Shown in pieces: positions 8,297 through 16,447 of a DNA stretch of 37,720 bases. Location: the NCBI GenBank assembly GCA_028291615.1, contig JAQGHM010000084.1:1-37720 (forward strand), given 5' to 3'. The notes beneath the pieces were generated by a model. The model was not told where the DNA came from, did no database searches, and saw only the letters and a program-made list of their open reading frames with translations. The translations under genes and the position numbers were made by a program. Positions within the stretch are counted from its first letter, which is position 1; every line of letters starts with the position of its first letter. Origin of the DNA: Phycisphaerales bacterium (GTDB lineage Bacteria; Planctomycetota; Phycisphaerae; Tepidisphaerales; Tepidisphaeraceae).

Positions 8297-9355
8297 GTGA
8301 AGGCCGAACAAGTCAAAACCCTCAAGCTCCCCACGATGGTGCTCGGCCTCGATCGTTCCGCTGATGCGGCGCATCTGTATGCCGCCTGCATGGACGGTGG
8401 CATTTATCAGGTCAACGTCAGCACCGGCGAAGCGGTTGTTTTGACGCGCCATGACAGCTTCGCATCGGGCGTCTGCCTCGTCCCTGAAACATCAACGCTC
8501 ATCTCCTCCGGCTACGACGGCGTCCTCCAGTGGTACGACCTCACCACAGGGAAGACCATTCGCAAGGTCAGCGCGCACAGCTTTTGGTCCTGGCAGTCGG
8601 CCGTCTCGCCCGACGGAAAATACTTCGCTTCCGTCACCGGCCAATACCTTGCCGGCGGGCCGAAATACGAACCCGCGCCCGAGACCGAACCGTCCGTCAA
8701 ACTCTTCGACGCCGGCACCGGCAAGACCCTCCACGAATTTTCACACGTGCCTTCCGTTCAGGCAGTCGCCTTCAGTCCCGACAGCCAATACCTCGCCGCT
8801 GGAAATCTCATGGGCGAAATTCGCATCTGGGAAGTCGCCACCGGCAAACAGATCGCGACCGTCACCACGCCCTCCCTAACGAGTTGGGGCATCATCAAGG
8901 TGCACGCTTATCAGGGCGGCGTTTATTCACTCGCCTTCAGTCCCGACGGCCAGAGCATCCTCGCCTGCGGCATTGGGCAGATGCGCGACCCCAATTCCGG
9001 CAATGGCCGACAAACCTGGCAGCGCTTCGCCTGGCGCAAGGACGGCGCGCCTCGGATCGCCGAGATCAACGAAGGGGACGCGGGCGGCGGACATCCTGAG
9101 GCCATCGCGTTTCACCCGTCGGGCAAGTTTTTCGTCATGGCGGGCCGACTTGCCCAGGGAAAATGGAACACGGGATTCTTTGGCGAATCCACTGGTGAGC
9201 TCATTCATTCGCTCGACACCAAGGGACGGCTGACGAAGGTTCTTTTCAACGTCGATGGCACGCAGATGTTGCTCGCCGGCGGCGTCGGTCAACCCAAAGC
9301 CAAGGACGGGAAGTATCCGGACTTCGGTCGGATCGTCGTTTGCAACATCGCCTAG
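8297..9355 (+). CDS. WD40-repeat beta-propeller protein
   Basis: A 352-residue protein with GTG start. Recurrent blades are visible: VCLVPETSTLISSGYDGVLQWYDLTTGKTI, AVAFSPDSQYLAAGNLMGEIRIWEVATGKQI, SLAFSPDGQSILACG, and AIAFHPSGKFFVMAG, each with the (A/L)AFSPDG turn and WD-like ending. That is consistent with a six- or seven-bladed propeller used as a binding platform. No signal peptide is evident, although its partners are exported. WD40 genes often follow PSCyt1/DUF1501 pairs in planctomycetes; a function as a scaffold is inference. The stop lies just before the transposase remnant, which shows no sign of having cut this gene. Confidence 0.9.
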   Translation: MKAEQVKTLKLPTMVLGLDRSADAAHLYAACMDGGIYQVNVSTGEAVVLTRHDSFASGVCLVPETSTLISSGYDGVLQWYDLTTGKTIRKVSAHSFWSWQSAVSPDGKYFASVTGQYLAGGPKYEPAPETEPSVKLFDAGTGKTLHEFSHVPSVQAVAFSPDSQYLAAGNLMGEIRIWEVATGKQIATVTTPSLTSWGIIKVHAYQGGVYSLAFSPDGQSILACGIGQMRDPNSGNGRQTWQRFAWRKDGAPRIAEINEGDAGGGHPEAIAFHPSGKFFVMAGRLAQGKWNTGFFGESTGELIHSLDTKGRLTKVLFNVDGTQMLLAGGVGQPKAKDGKYPDFGRIVVCNIA

Positions 9356-9429
9356 TTCTCACCCGGCCGCGTCAACCGGCAATACGGCATGCGACCTCTT
9401 TCCGCTATGTACGCGGCATCGCTTCCCGA

Positions 9430-10331
9430 CGCACAGGATTGTCGCGGTGCGAGGGCCGGGGGTATGCTTCGGCCATCGACGCGCTGGTCCCCAAACGTCA
9501 GCCGGGGGCGGCGCGTCGGCTCAGCGCCGCGCAGGAAGCACAGCTGCGCGCAATGCTCGAGTCGGGCCCGCCGCCCGACGAGGGCATCGCCGCCTACAAC
9601 GGCCCGATCCTGCGCGAAAGGATCGAGCAGCTTTTCGGCAAGGTCTACTCGCTGGCCGGCGTGTACAAGCTGCTGCACCGCCTGGGGTACAACGACCTGA
9701 TGCCGCGCCCGCGCCACCTCGACACCGACCCGGCGGCGCTGGAGGCTTTTAAAAAAAGGAATTGCCGCAGCGCCTGGCGCAAATCCGCGCCGAGCATCCG
9801 GACAAGCGCGTCCTGACCTATTACCAGGACGAGGCGCGCTTCGGGCAGCACGGCACCCTCACGCGCGTCTGGGCGAAGGTCGGCTCGCGGCCGCCGGCGA
9901 TCCGCCCGACGTAGTACGACTACCTGTACGTGTTCAGCGCCGTCTGCCCCGAGACCGGCGAGGCGACCGGGCTGGTCACGCCGCACGTGAACACCGCCGC
10001 GATGAACGCCTTCCTGGCGCAGCTCGCCGGGGAACTGCCGCCCGACGCGCACGCGTCGATGGTGCTGGACCGCGCCGGCTGGCACGTGGCCGGGGCCCTG
10101 CAGGTGCCGGCGAGCGTCACGCTGGTGCTCCTGCCGCCCAAGAGTCCCGAGCTCAACCCGGTCGAGAACCTGTGGCATTACCTGCGGAGCCACTACTGGT
10201 CCAACCGGCTCTACCCGACGTGGGCGGACCTCAAGCAGGCCGCCACTGCGGCCTGGCGGGCGGTCTGCCTCGTGCCCGAGTTGATCAAGTCAGTCTGCGC
10301 CGACACGGCCCTGCGCGCGAATCAAGTATGA
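9430..10331 (+). pseudogene. Decayed IS630-family transposase (frameshift, internal stop, missing N-terminus)
   Basis: Two reading frames together give an IS630/Tc1-like DDE transposase. Frame 1 encodes PKRQPGAARRLSAAQEAQL through DTDPAALEAFKK, the winged-HTH linker region. At the A7 run 9751-9757 the homology moves to the -1 frame: ELPQRLAQIRAEHPDKR, then YYQDEARFGQ (first Asp), VLDRAGWH (second Asp), and PPKSPELNPVENLWHYL (catalytic Glu). The -1 frame is interrupted by TAG at 9913-9915, where relatives would have a sense codon before YDYLYVF. The first N-terminal HTH expected in the family is absent, so the element is 5'-truncated; the left boundary is approximate. I could not identify terminal inverted repeats. 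Frameshifting at A-runs is used by some IS630 members, but the stop codon and truncation argue for a dead copy. Confidence 0.82.
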
Positions 10332-10381
10332 CCCGTATGACGCCAACGTTGCGGTTCAAATGGCGGACGCATCTCGGGTAT

Positions 10382-11287
10382 CTACTCACGCCCCCGCCGC
10401 CGGCGAGACTCAAGAAACGAAATTCCCCGGGCAATCGCCCGGCGGATTTGCGCGTCGTAGCGTTGCAGGCGTTCGAGCTCTGTCACCCTCGACGGCGCCT
10501 CCGTAACCTGGAGGCGCGATTGCCGGAATTCCAGATCGTCACGTCGTGCCTCTTCCAGATCTTCTTCGGCCTTCGAACGCCAGCGGGCCATCACCAGTCC
10601 CCAGTGGTGTCGCTGCTCGGCGTCAAGGGGCGTACGCCCCTCGAGCGTCGACCAAAGCGTACGGCGATGCTCTGCAGTCAGACCTTCAAGATCAATTCTT
10701 TCAAAGATTTCCGGCGGTCGGCGTTCAACGCCCTTCACGTCATCCCAGCAACTCAGCGGATCGATGACACCCGTTAGCAGATCCTTCAACTTTAAAAGTT
10801 CATCTAAGATTCGCGAGGGCAACGTCAGCACGACCGGCGCTTCCCGCGCAAAGTTTTCTGCCATCTGCCTGACCGATTGCAGATTTTCCTCGGCGTCGCC
10901 GACAAATGTGCGTCCGTCATGCTCCTGCTTCTTGGCTGGAGATTCCTGCATCTGAGCCACGCGTCCCAGCTTCACGTAATCGAAAGCCAGGATATCCACG
11001 GCGTTATGTTCCGTGATCGTCTGAGGTGAGAATTCGCGGCTGAGCTCAGCACGCAGATGGGCGTATTCGCGGTCTTCCAGTTGGTCGCCTGGAAGCGGCG
11101 CGATCCTACGGGCCACTATTCCGTGTCGCAAGGCGTTGGTGGATGATACGGCCTTCCCTGCTGAGGTTTTAGGCCCTCTACCTTTCGCCCCGTTCTTTCG
11201 TGCCGCATCGGCCTGCGCAGCCGTCCGCTGGCGTGGTGGTGTGGCCGCGGCCGGAGACGCAGGTAAAGGCGAAGATGGCTTCTTCAT
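10382..11287 (-). CDS. Planctomycete hypothetical protein, GRGPKT/NALRHG family (copy A)
   Basis: A 301-residue soluble protein of unknown function. Near the N-terminus it has the signature NGAKGRGPKTSAGKAVSS followed by TNALRHGI, seen in many uncharacterised planctomycete and acidobacterial proteins, often near mobile elements. The remainder is charged and helical, with a conserved EDREYAHLRAEL segment and a C-terminal RVTELERLQRYDAQIRRAI helix ending in an Arg-rich tail. It is paralogous to the upstream minus-strand gene (11465-12379). A basic lysine/proline-rich start suggests nucleic-acid binding, but this is only a guess. No catalytic motif is visible. Confidence 0.82.
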   Translation of the reverse strand: MKKPSSPLPASPAAATPPRQRTAAQADAARKNGAKGRGPKTSAGKAVSSTNALRHGIVARRIAPLPGDQLEDREYAHLRAELSREFSPQTITEHNAVDILAFDYVKLGRVAQMQESPAKKQEHDGRTFVGDAEENLQSVRQMAENFAREAPVVLTLPSRILDELLKLKDLLTGVIDPLSCWDDVKGVERRPPEIFERIDLEGLTAEHRRTLWSTLEGRTPLDAEQRHHWGLVMARWRSKAEEDLEEARRDDLEFRQSRLQVTEAPSRVTELERLQRYDAQIRRAIARGISFLESRRRRGRE

Positions 11288-11464
11288 TAGGCTGCTCCTG
11301 AGCGAAAGCGGGGTCGAGTCAAAGCGCCAAGCCTCGTATCCGGGGCGGCTCCCGCAGGCTTATCCCGGGAACCCGACGATCCCTTTTCAACTGAATAGCC
11401 CGGCATTCCCCAGCCTCCATGCGATTTGAGAAAACGTGATTCTGACAAAACGAACCCGGGAACG

Positions 11465-12379
11465 TTACCGTTCTCGCGCCGATCTTCGGGCCTCCAGGAA
11501 CGCAATGGCATCCGCGATCGTCTTCAGCAGGTGGGCCTCGTAACATTGCAGACGCGCCAGGTGCGACACCCGTTCGATCAGTGGGGCATACCGTACCCGC
11601 TCCCCGCGCCGAAACGTTCGCTCCTCACTGCGAGCCATAACAAGGTCACCTTCGAGTTCCTTGAGCCAGTCATCTATCAAGAAGCTCCAGCGTTCCCGGT
11701 GGTCAGGATCGCGCGGACCGCCGGACAACAACTTGCCCAGCACTGCCCGGTCGGTCGCTCCCAGTCCTTCGACGTCGAGCGCCCCGTATTTCCTGGCAGC
11801 CAGCTTACGCGTCTTGGCGTATCTGTGCAGTTCGCGAGCATGTCGACAAAGATCCTCAGCTGTCAACTCAAGGAATTCAATCGGACATGCGAAGGGTTGG
11901 TCATCGTTCGCCTGTTGCATCAACAGTTTCGCAATCCTTATTGCCTCTTCAGCATCGCCGACGTATTGGCGATCTGATGTGGTTGTGGTGGGGGGCTCGT
12001 CGATGAGCGCCGTGCGAGCCAGGCGGATGTAGTCCAGTGCCAGTAACTCCACGGCATTCCACTCGCTAATCGTTTGCGGCTCGAACTCCCGAACCAGCTC
12101 AACTCGCAGGGCCTCATATTCGCGATCCTCCAAGGCACCGGTTCGGAGCGGGGTAACCTTACGAGCGAGGATTCCGCGACGGGCGGCGGGGAGAAAGGGG
12201 GCGGGTGAGCGTTTGCGTGCGGTCGTTCGCCGCACGGTCTTTGATCGTTCTTGGGCGATCGCCGGCGGCGGCACGGCCGCGATGGGCGAGGGGGGGCAAA
12301 CCTGGCGGCCACTCCCGGCGGCCGAAGGGTTGTTTCTAGATGTTTTCTTCAACCGCTCCTCTGATTGGGGAATGGACAT
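11465..12379 (-). CDS. Planctomycete hypothetical protein, paralogue of the downstream gene (copy B)
   Basis: About 304 residues from the ATG at 12379. An in-frame ATG at 12463 would add 28 residues and has an AAGGA close by, so the start is uncertain. Shared blocks with copy A include LEDREYEALRVELVREFEPQTISEWNAVELLALDY at the centre and RLQCYEAHLLKTIADAIAFLEARR at the C-terminus. In contrast the N-terminal GRGPKT...NALRHG signature of copy A is eroded here to RKRSPAPFLPAARRGILARK. The pair probably arose by tandem duplication and then diverged. Function unknown. Confidence 0.78.
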   Translation of the reverse strand: MSIPQSEERLKKTSRNNPSAAGSGRQVCPPSPIAAVPPPAIAQERSKTVRRTTARKRSPAPFLPAARRGILARKVTPLRTGALEDREYEALRVELVREFEPQTISEWNAVELLALDYIRLARTALIDEPPTTTTSDRQYVGDAEEAIRIAKLLMQQANDDQPFACPIEFLELTAEDLCRHARELHRYAKTRKLAARKYGALDVEGLGATDRAVLGKLLSGGPRDPDHRERWSFLIDDWLKELEGDLVMARSEERTFRRGERVRYAPLIERVSHLARLQCYEAHLLKTIADAIAFLEARRSARER

Positions 12380-12715
12380 AGCATACGGTAGAGCACACAG
12401 ATTTGCTGGTGTAATAGTCTTTCGTGCGCAATTAGGCTTAAAATACCGGTGAAAATGCGCCATAGTCCTTGGTGACGCTTTTACCTCTGCACACGTCGCT
12501 TAACCGCCTCTCATGCCACATTTTTCCTCTGTTCGCCGGAAAGATGCCAACCCTCCCCGCCATGTGCGCCGTGGCCGCTCGGCCGCGTGTGAGGGCCATT
12601 CATGCGAGGGCGCTCTCATCACCCTGACGCGCCGTTGTGAACCAGATTGGCGATGGTGTGCACCTTGATCTGCAAGCGATGCAAACGAACCGCCCGTTGG
12701 GCAAGGAGTTTCTCA

Positions 12716-13228
12716 ATGCCTCTTTTCATCACGGTTGGTCTGATCCGCAAGCGAAGCGAAAATTTCCAGAGCGATGGCGCCTCCATCAGCCTGACCGCCG
12801 AGCTCGATCAGTCACTCTTGGCGCGCCCTGAAGCGCTGCAGGCTCACATTGACAGTCTTTACGAACAGGCTGACACCGCCCTGGCCTTTCGCTCCTTTCC
12901 GTTAGCGCCGCGCCAGCAGCAGCAGCAGCATTGCCTTTCCCACGCCCAGTCCCAGCCCAGCGATGGCGGTCAAATTGCCGCCGGCAACGTTGCCATCTGC
13001 GAATCCCGCAGCAGCGAGACCGGAAAGAACGCTAGAAGCAATGGCAATGTGAACGGCAGCAGTCGCATGACCAACTCGCAGCGACGGGCGATCAACGTGA
13101 TCGCCAGCGCCGCGCAAATCGACCCGCTTCAAGAAGCGCGGGATCTGCTGGGCATCGATTGGGATCAATTGTCAGTTCGACAGGCATCTCAACTGATCGA
13201 CCATCTCAAAGCTCGGTCGAGCACATGA
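12716..13228 (+). CDS. Hypothetical protein, first gene of the Ubl operon
   Basis: A 170-residue protein in two parts. The N-terminal segment (about 1-57, MPLFITVGLIRKRSENFQSD...) looks like a small beta-rich domain ending in an acidic helix. A Gln/Ser/Asn-rich linker (about 63-115) follows. The C-terminal helix pair (about 118-166, NSQRRAINVIASAAQID then LSVRQASQLIDHLKA) resembles a small helical module seen at the C-terminus of many phage and planctomycete proteins. The module is thought to mediate protein or DNA contacts but is not assigned. The start is fixed by AAGGAG at 12702-12707; a longer in-frame ORF from 12647 lacks this. It precedes the Ubl gene by 128 bp in the same direction, so operon membership is likely but not proven. 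Confidence 0.75.
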   Translation: MPLFITVGLIRKRSENFQSDGASISLTAELDQSLLARPEALQAHIDSLYEQADTALAFRSFPLAPRQQQQQHCLSHAQSQPSDGGQIAAGNVAICESRSSETGKNARSNGNVNGSSRMTNSQRRAINVIASAAQIDPLQEARDLLGIDWDQLSVRQASQLIDHLKARSST

Positions 13229-13356
13229 GCGAGCGGTAAGTCACTGGCGCCTACGGCGATAGCGGCTGACCGCCTCCTGATTGGGCCGCGCGGCGCTGCC
13301 GGGTTTCCGCCTCGAGTCGTTCATTCCTACTCCGTTCCCTTTCAAGGAGACCGTTC

Positions 13357-13611
13357 ATGAAAGTCCTGTTTCTCAACAACGAAGGCGCCGGTTTCGCCGA
13401 AGCCGTCGACGTCGCGGCTGGCACCACAGTCAGCGCGTTCTTTGCCAAGCAGCTTCCCGACCGCAAGACCTCTGACTTCCTGATCCGCGTCAACCGCCTG
13501 CCGGTGCCGGCCGACCAGGTGCTGGCCGAGGGCGACCGTGTCACCATGACCCCCACGAAGATCGATGGCGCTGCCGTCACACGCCCCGCGTCCTCGGTGG
13601 TGATGGTCTAA
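13357..13611 (+). CDS. Ubiquitin-like beta-grasp protein (MoaD/ThiS-like Ubl)
   Basis: An 84-residue protein: MKVLFLNN strand, an acidic beta-hairpin, helix TTVSAFFAKQLP (about 23-34), then FLIRVNRLPVPADQVLAEGDRVTMTPTKIDG. This order and the LxxGDRVTxxPxK ending are typical of MoaD/ThiS-type beta-grasp folds. It is the expected modifier protein of the adjacent E1, E2-RING and JAMM genes. Unlike MoaD, ThiS and ubiquitin it does not end in Gly-Gly. The fold ends near ID-G71 and is followed by a 13-residue tail (AAVTRPASSVVMV), so either the tail is removed or a non-canonical terminus is used. AAGGAG at 13345-13350 precedes the ATG. An intrinsic-terminator-like hairpin follows the stop. Confidence 0.85.
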   Translation: MKVLFLNNEGAGFAEAVDVAAGTTVSAFFAKQLPDRKTSDFLIRVNRLPVPADQVLAEGDRVTMTPTKIDGAAVTRPASSVVMV

Positions 13612-13644
13612 CCACGTCCTGTAGTTGATTTCATTCAAACCCGC

Positions 13645-13696
13645 GCCCGCCGTGATCGAGACCTTAACCGTCTCGGTTCCGGCGGGCTTTTTGTTT
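13645..13696 (+). terminator. Intrinsic terminator or attenuator between Ubl and E2-RING genes
   Basis: Arms 13645-13662 (GCCCGCCG...CGAGAC) and 13670-13687 (GTCTCG...CGGCGGGC) pair with a few central mismatches around a 7-nt loop. They are followed by TTTTTGTTT (13688-13696). It begins about 30 nt after the Ubl stop, and the next ribosome site starts six bases after the U-tract. It probably lets the Ubl be made in excess over the ligation enzymes by partial termination. Confidence 0.75.
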
Positions 13697-13715
13697 GCTG
13701 TCGGAGGAACGCCCG

Positions 13716-14909
13716 ATGACACGTGATGATCCCCTGTTCCGCGCGGCGGGTCAGATCCACCGCCGGCTGAACCGCTACACCCTTTGCCAGGTCGATGCCT
13801 ACCTCTGCGCCGCCGGCCGTCTGATGGACGTGCAACTCCTGACCGGCCTGGCCTGGCGGCGGATCGAGAAGGCCCGGCGGCACGGCTGGCATCTCGCAGC
13901 ACATGCCCTGCGGGCCGAACTCTCCACCGCAGTGCGATCCCTCCAGGCCGAGGTCGGCCGGTTCCTCGCCGTGGGAGACATCCAGGCGAGGGAAACGCCG
14001 CCGCCGCCGACGTTGCGGTCGATTGTCGAGGAACTGGCGCAACTGCGGGCGGAGTTCGAACACGTCGAGATTCGCGCCAAGCAGCGCAGCGACGGCGCGG
14101 CCGCCAGGGCCACCGCCGCCGGCATGGTCGTCGTCGCGCGCACCGAGGCGATCGAGTTGGAGGGCGTGGCGCTGGGGCCGTTCGCCATCGGATTGCACGT
14201 CACCCGACTGGATAGCCGAGTGGATTCCGACTGCTTCAACTGCGTCGCCCTAGACCCCAACCCCGCTTCTGCCAATGAAGAGGTGACCCACCCGCACGTC
14301 CAATCCAACAGCTTGTGTGCCGGCGACGCCTCCGCCGCCATCACCCAGGCACTGCGCCAGGGCAGGATCAACGACGCCTTCTGCCTGGTGCGGTCGGTGC
14401 TCCAGACCTACAACCCCCACTCTCCCTACGTCGCACTGGACGCCTGGTCGGGCTCACCCTGTCCCGACTGCGGACGGTCGGTGGGTTCCGAGAGCCTCTA
14501 CTACTGCGAGGCGTGCGGCAACGACTACTGCGACGACTGCATCGGCAGCTGTGACCTGTGTGACCAGTCCGCCTGTAGCGGGTGCCTGGAGCGTGACCCG
14601 ATGTCGGGCCAGCGCTGCTGCCCGGGCTGCCGCCACACCTGTGATCACTGTCACCGGGTCGTTGACGCCGACTCGTTCGACGAAGCGACGGGCCTGTGCC
14701 CGGAATGTGCCCCCGAACCAGACGAACAAGAACAACAAAAGGAGGACGACGACAACGACGTCACCGATCCACAACTTCAACCCCTGATTTCGGAGAACAA
14801 CGACCATGAACAGCCCCAACCCGGATCTGAGCCTCAGCCCGACGCAGAACCCGATCCTCAACCGACCCCCATGCCCATTGCCCTCCCGTTCGAGCCGGCA
14901 CCGGCCTGA
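13716..14909 (+). CDS. E2-like ubiquitin-conjugating domain fused to a Cys-rich RING-like domain
   Basis: A 397-residue protein. A helical N-terminal region (about 1-125) is followed by an E2/UBC-like core (about 135-245). The segment FAIGLHV...CVALDPNP...THPHVQSNSLCAGD mirrors the E2 signature in which an HPN motif precedes the active Cys; here HPHV is 192-195 and the candidate catalytic Cys is C201. The following helix and LLQTYNPHSPY-type segment (about 222-237) parallels the post-catalytic E2 helix. Next comes a Cys-rich domain with eight CxxC pairs: 249/252, 264/267, 272/275, 279/282, 287/290, 302/305, 309/312 and 328/331. It is a RING/treble-clef-like zinc module that could serve as a built-in E3. 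A disordered acidic Gln/Pro tail (about 333-397) ends the protein. The start is set by GGAGG 9 nt upstream of ATG 13716. The E2 and RING calls are pattern-based plus context. Confidence 0.8.
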   Translation: MTRDDPLFRAAGQIHRRLNRYTLCQVDAYLCAAGRLMDVQLLTGLAWRRIEKARRHGWHLAAHALRAELSTAVRSLQAEVGRFLAVGDIQARETPPPPTLRSIVEELAQLRAEFEHVEIRAKQRSDGAAARATAAGMVVVARTEAIELEGVALGPFAIGLHVTRLDSRVDSDCFNCVALDPNPASANEEVTHPHVQSNSLCAGDASAAITQALRQGRINDAFCLVRSVLQTYNPHSPYVALDAWSGSPCPDCGRSVGSESLYYCEACGNDYCDDCIGSCDLCDQSACSGCLERDPMSGQRCCPGCRHTCDHCHRVVDADSFDEATGLCPECAPEPDEQEQQKEDDDNDVTDPQLQPLISENNDHEQPQPGSEPQPDAEPDPQPTPMPIALPFEPAPA

Positions 14910-15684
14910 CGACCTGCCGACGCTCGTGCTCGCCCCGCTGGCCTTCCTCAAGCTCCAGTTCTTCCTGCATGCCGGGGAGACCGAGATCGGCGGCTTCGGC
15001 GTCAGCCGCGCGGACGACCTCCTGTACATCGAGGACTTCGTCACCGTCCGCCAGCGCGTGAGCTGCGTGACCGTGGAGTTCGATGACGCGGCGGTGGCGG
15101 ATCACTTCGACGCGATGGTGGATGATGGCAAGGTGCCCGCGCAGTTCGCCCGCATCTGGGTGCACACCCACCCGGGCTCGAGCGCCGAGCCCAGCGGCAC
15201 GGACGAGGAGACGTTCGAGCGGGCGTTCGGCCGTTGCGATTGGTCGGTGATGTTCATCCTGTCCCGCACGGGTCAGACGTATGCCCGGCTGCGCTTTGCC
15301 GCCGGCCCCAGGGCCAGCCTGCTGCTGCCGGTACGGGTGGACTGGGCGGCGTGGGCGAACACGGTGGCCGACCTGGGCGGCGAACGGCTGGGTGAGCTGG
15401 CCGAGGCGTGGATGGACGAGTACGGCCAGAACGTCCGGCCGGTGTTCGAGCTAGCTTTCAGCGCGAAGAAAGGCTGTCTGACCAATCTACTCCTTGCTGC
15501 CGACGCCCTCTTCCCTTTGGAGTCACAGAGCCATCGGATGTTCGACGAGCACGATCGGATCGATGACCCCGACGCCCAGTGGTGGCGGATGGAGGACGAG
15601 CTGGCGGCGCTGGCCGAGATCGAGGCGGCGGACTACTTCGGCGGGGGCTGGCGCGTCGGTGACGGTGAGGAGGTCTTCGCTTGA
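14806..15684 (+). CDS. JAMM/JAB (Mov34/MPN) metalloprotease, Ubl isopeptidase
   Basis: A 292-residue protein. The zinc metalloprotease signature is intact: a conserved Glu in GETEIGGFG (E60 most likely), then H120-T-H122 followed by seven residues, S130, two residues and D133, a perfect HxHx7Sx2D. JAMM proteins cleave isopeptide bonds or trim Ubl tails; here it is the natural deconjugase/processor for the operon's Ubl. Residues 1-38 are Pro/Ser-rich and probably disordered. The C-terminal 130 residues hold an extra helical domain ending ADYFGGGWRVGDGEEVFA. GGAG lies about 10 nt before the ATG, placing the start inside the previous gene: 104 nt are shared in different frames. The E1 start overlaps its stop by 4 nt. 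Confidence 0.92.
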   Translation: MNSPNPDLSLSPTQNPILNRPPCPLPSRSSRHRPDDLPTLVLAPLAFLKLQFFLHAGETEIGGFGVSRADDLLYIEDFVTVRQRVSCVTVEFDDAAVADHFDAMVDDGKVPAQFARIWVHTHPGSSAEPSGTDEETFERAFGRCDWSVMFILSRTGQTYARLRFAAGPRASLLLPVRVDWAAWANTVADLGGERLGELAEAWMDEYGQNVRPVFELAFSAKKGCLTNLLLAADALFPLESQSHRMFDEHDRIDDPDAQWWRMEDELAALAEIEAADYFGGGWRVGDGEEVFA

Positions 15685-16403
15685 GCACCCTCACGACCAC
15701 CACGATCCCCACCAGGCTGCCGAACCTTGCCGACCGGGACATCCGCCAGCGCCAGATCGTGCCCTCCGAGCGGCTGTCCGCCTGCCACGCCGTCGTGATC
15801 GGCGTGGGGGCGGTCGGCCGGCAGGTGGCGTTGCAACTCTCCGCGATCGGCGTCAGCCACCTCACGCTGATCGATCATGACGTCGTGGGTGTCGAGAACC
15901 TCGCGCCTCAGGCTTACTGGCCTGAAGATATTGGCCATCTGAAGGTGCTGGCGACGGCGGCCCTCTGCAGGCAGATCCACCCGGAAGGCCAGGTTGAAGT
16001 CGTCGCGGAGCGGTTCCGCCGCTCGATGGTGAGGTCCCTGGCGGCGTCCACGGATGCAAACACGCAGCCCGTGATCTTCGCCTGCGTCGACGGCATCGCG
16101 ACGCGCGGACTGATCTGGCAGGCGGTCAAGAACACGTCCACCTTCTTCGTCGACGGTCGCATGAACGCCGAGGTGATCCGCGTGCTAGCCGTGGCGCAGC
16201 CGGCGACCGATTCGTACTACCCGACCACGCTGTTCGCCCCCGAAGAGGCGCTGGTGGGGCCGTGTACCGCCAAGAGCACGGTCTACACCGCCTCGATCGC
16301 CGCCGGCCTGATGCTTGGCCAGTTCACCAAATGGCTGCGCGGGTTACCGGTCGAGCGGGATCTAATGCTCAACCTGTTGTCGGCGGAGATGACAGTTCAG
16401 TGA
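15681..16403 (+). CDS. ThiF/MoeB-type E1-like Ubl-activating enzyme
   Basis: A 240-residue Rossmann-fold adenylyltransferase. The nucleotide loop GVGAVG is at residues 41-46, the acidic strand LIDHDVVGVENLAPQ at 63-77 (Asp and Asn/Arg-type ATP contacts), and VDGIATR at 136-142. A candidate catalytic Cys is C195 in VGPCTAKSTVYTA, at the position of the thioester or persulfide Cys of E1/ThiF proteins. It is a minimal E1 without a ubiquitin-fold domain. It is expected to adenylate the Ubl C-terminus and pass it to C201 of the E2-RING protein. Translation starts at TTG (15681) overlapping the JAMM stop (TTGA), with AGGAGGT six nt upstream. Confidence 0.93.
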   Translation: MSTLTTTTIPTRLPNLADRDIRQRQIVPSERLSACHAVVIGVGAVGRQVALQLSAIGVSHLTLIDHDVVGVENLAPQAYWPEDIGHLKVLATAALCRQIHPEGQVEVVAERFRRSMVRSLAASTDANTQPVIFACVDGIATRGLIWQAVKNTSTFFVDGRMNAEVIRVLAVAQPATDSYYPTTLFAPEEALVGPCTAKSTVYTASIAAGLMLGQFTKWLRGLPVERDLMLNLLSAEMTVQ

Positions 16404-16447
16404 CGGCTTACGTCCCATTTACCATTCAACCGTGAGGAATCTGTCCA

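Noticed and set aside
12902..12931. CAGCAGCAGCAG tract suggesting a microsatellite
   Set aside because: It is only a short poly-Gln codon run in the linker of the first Ubl-operon gene.
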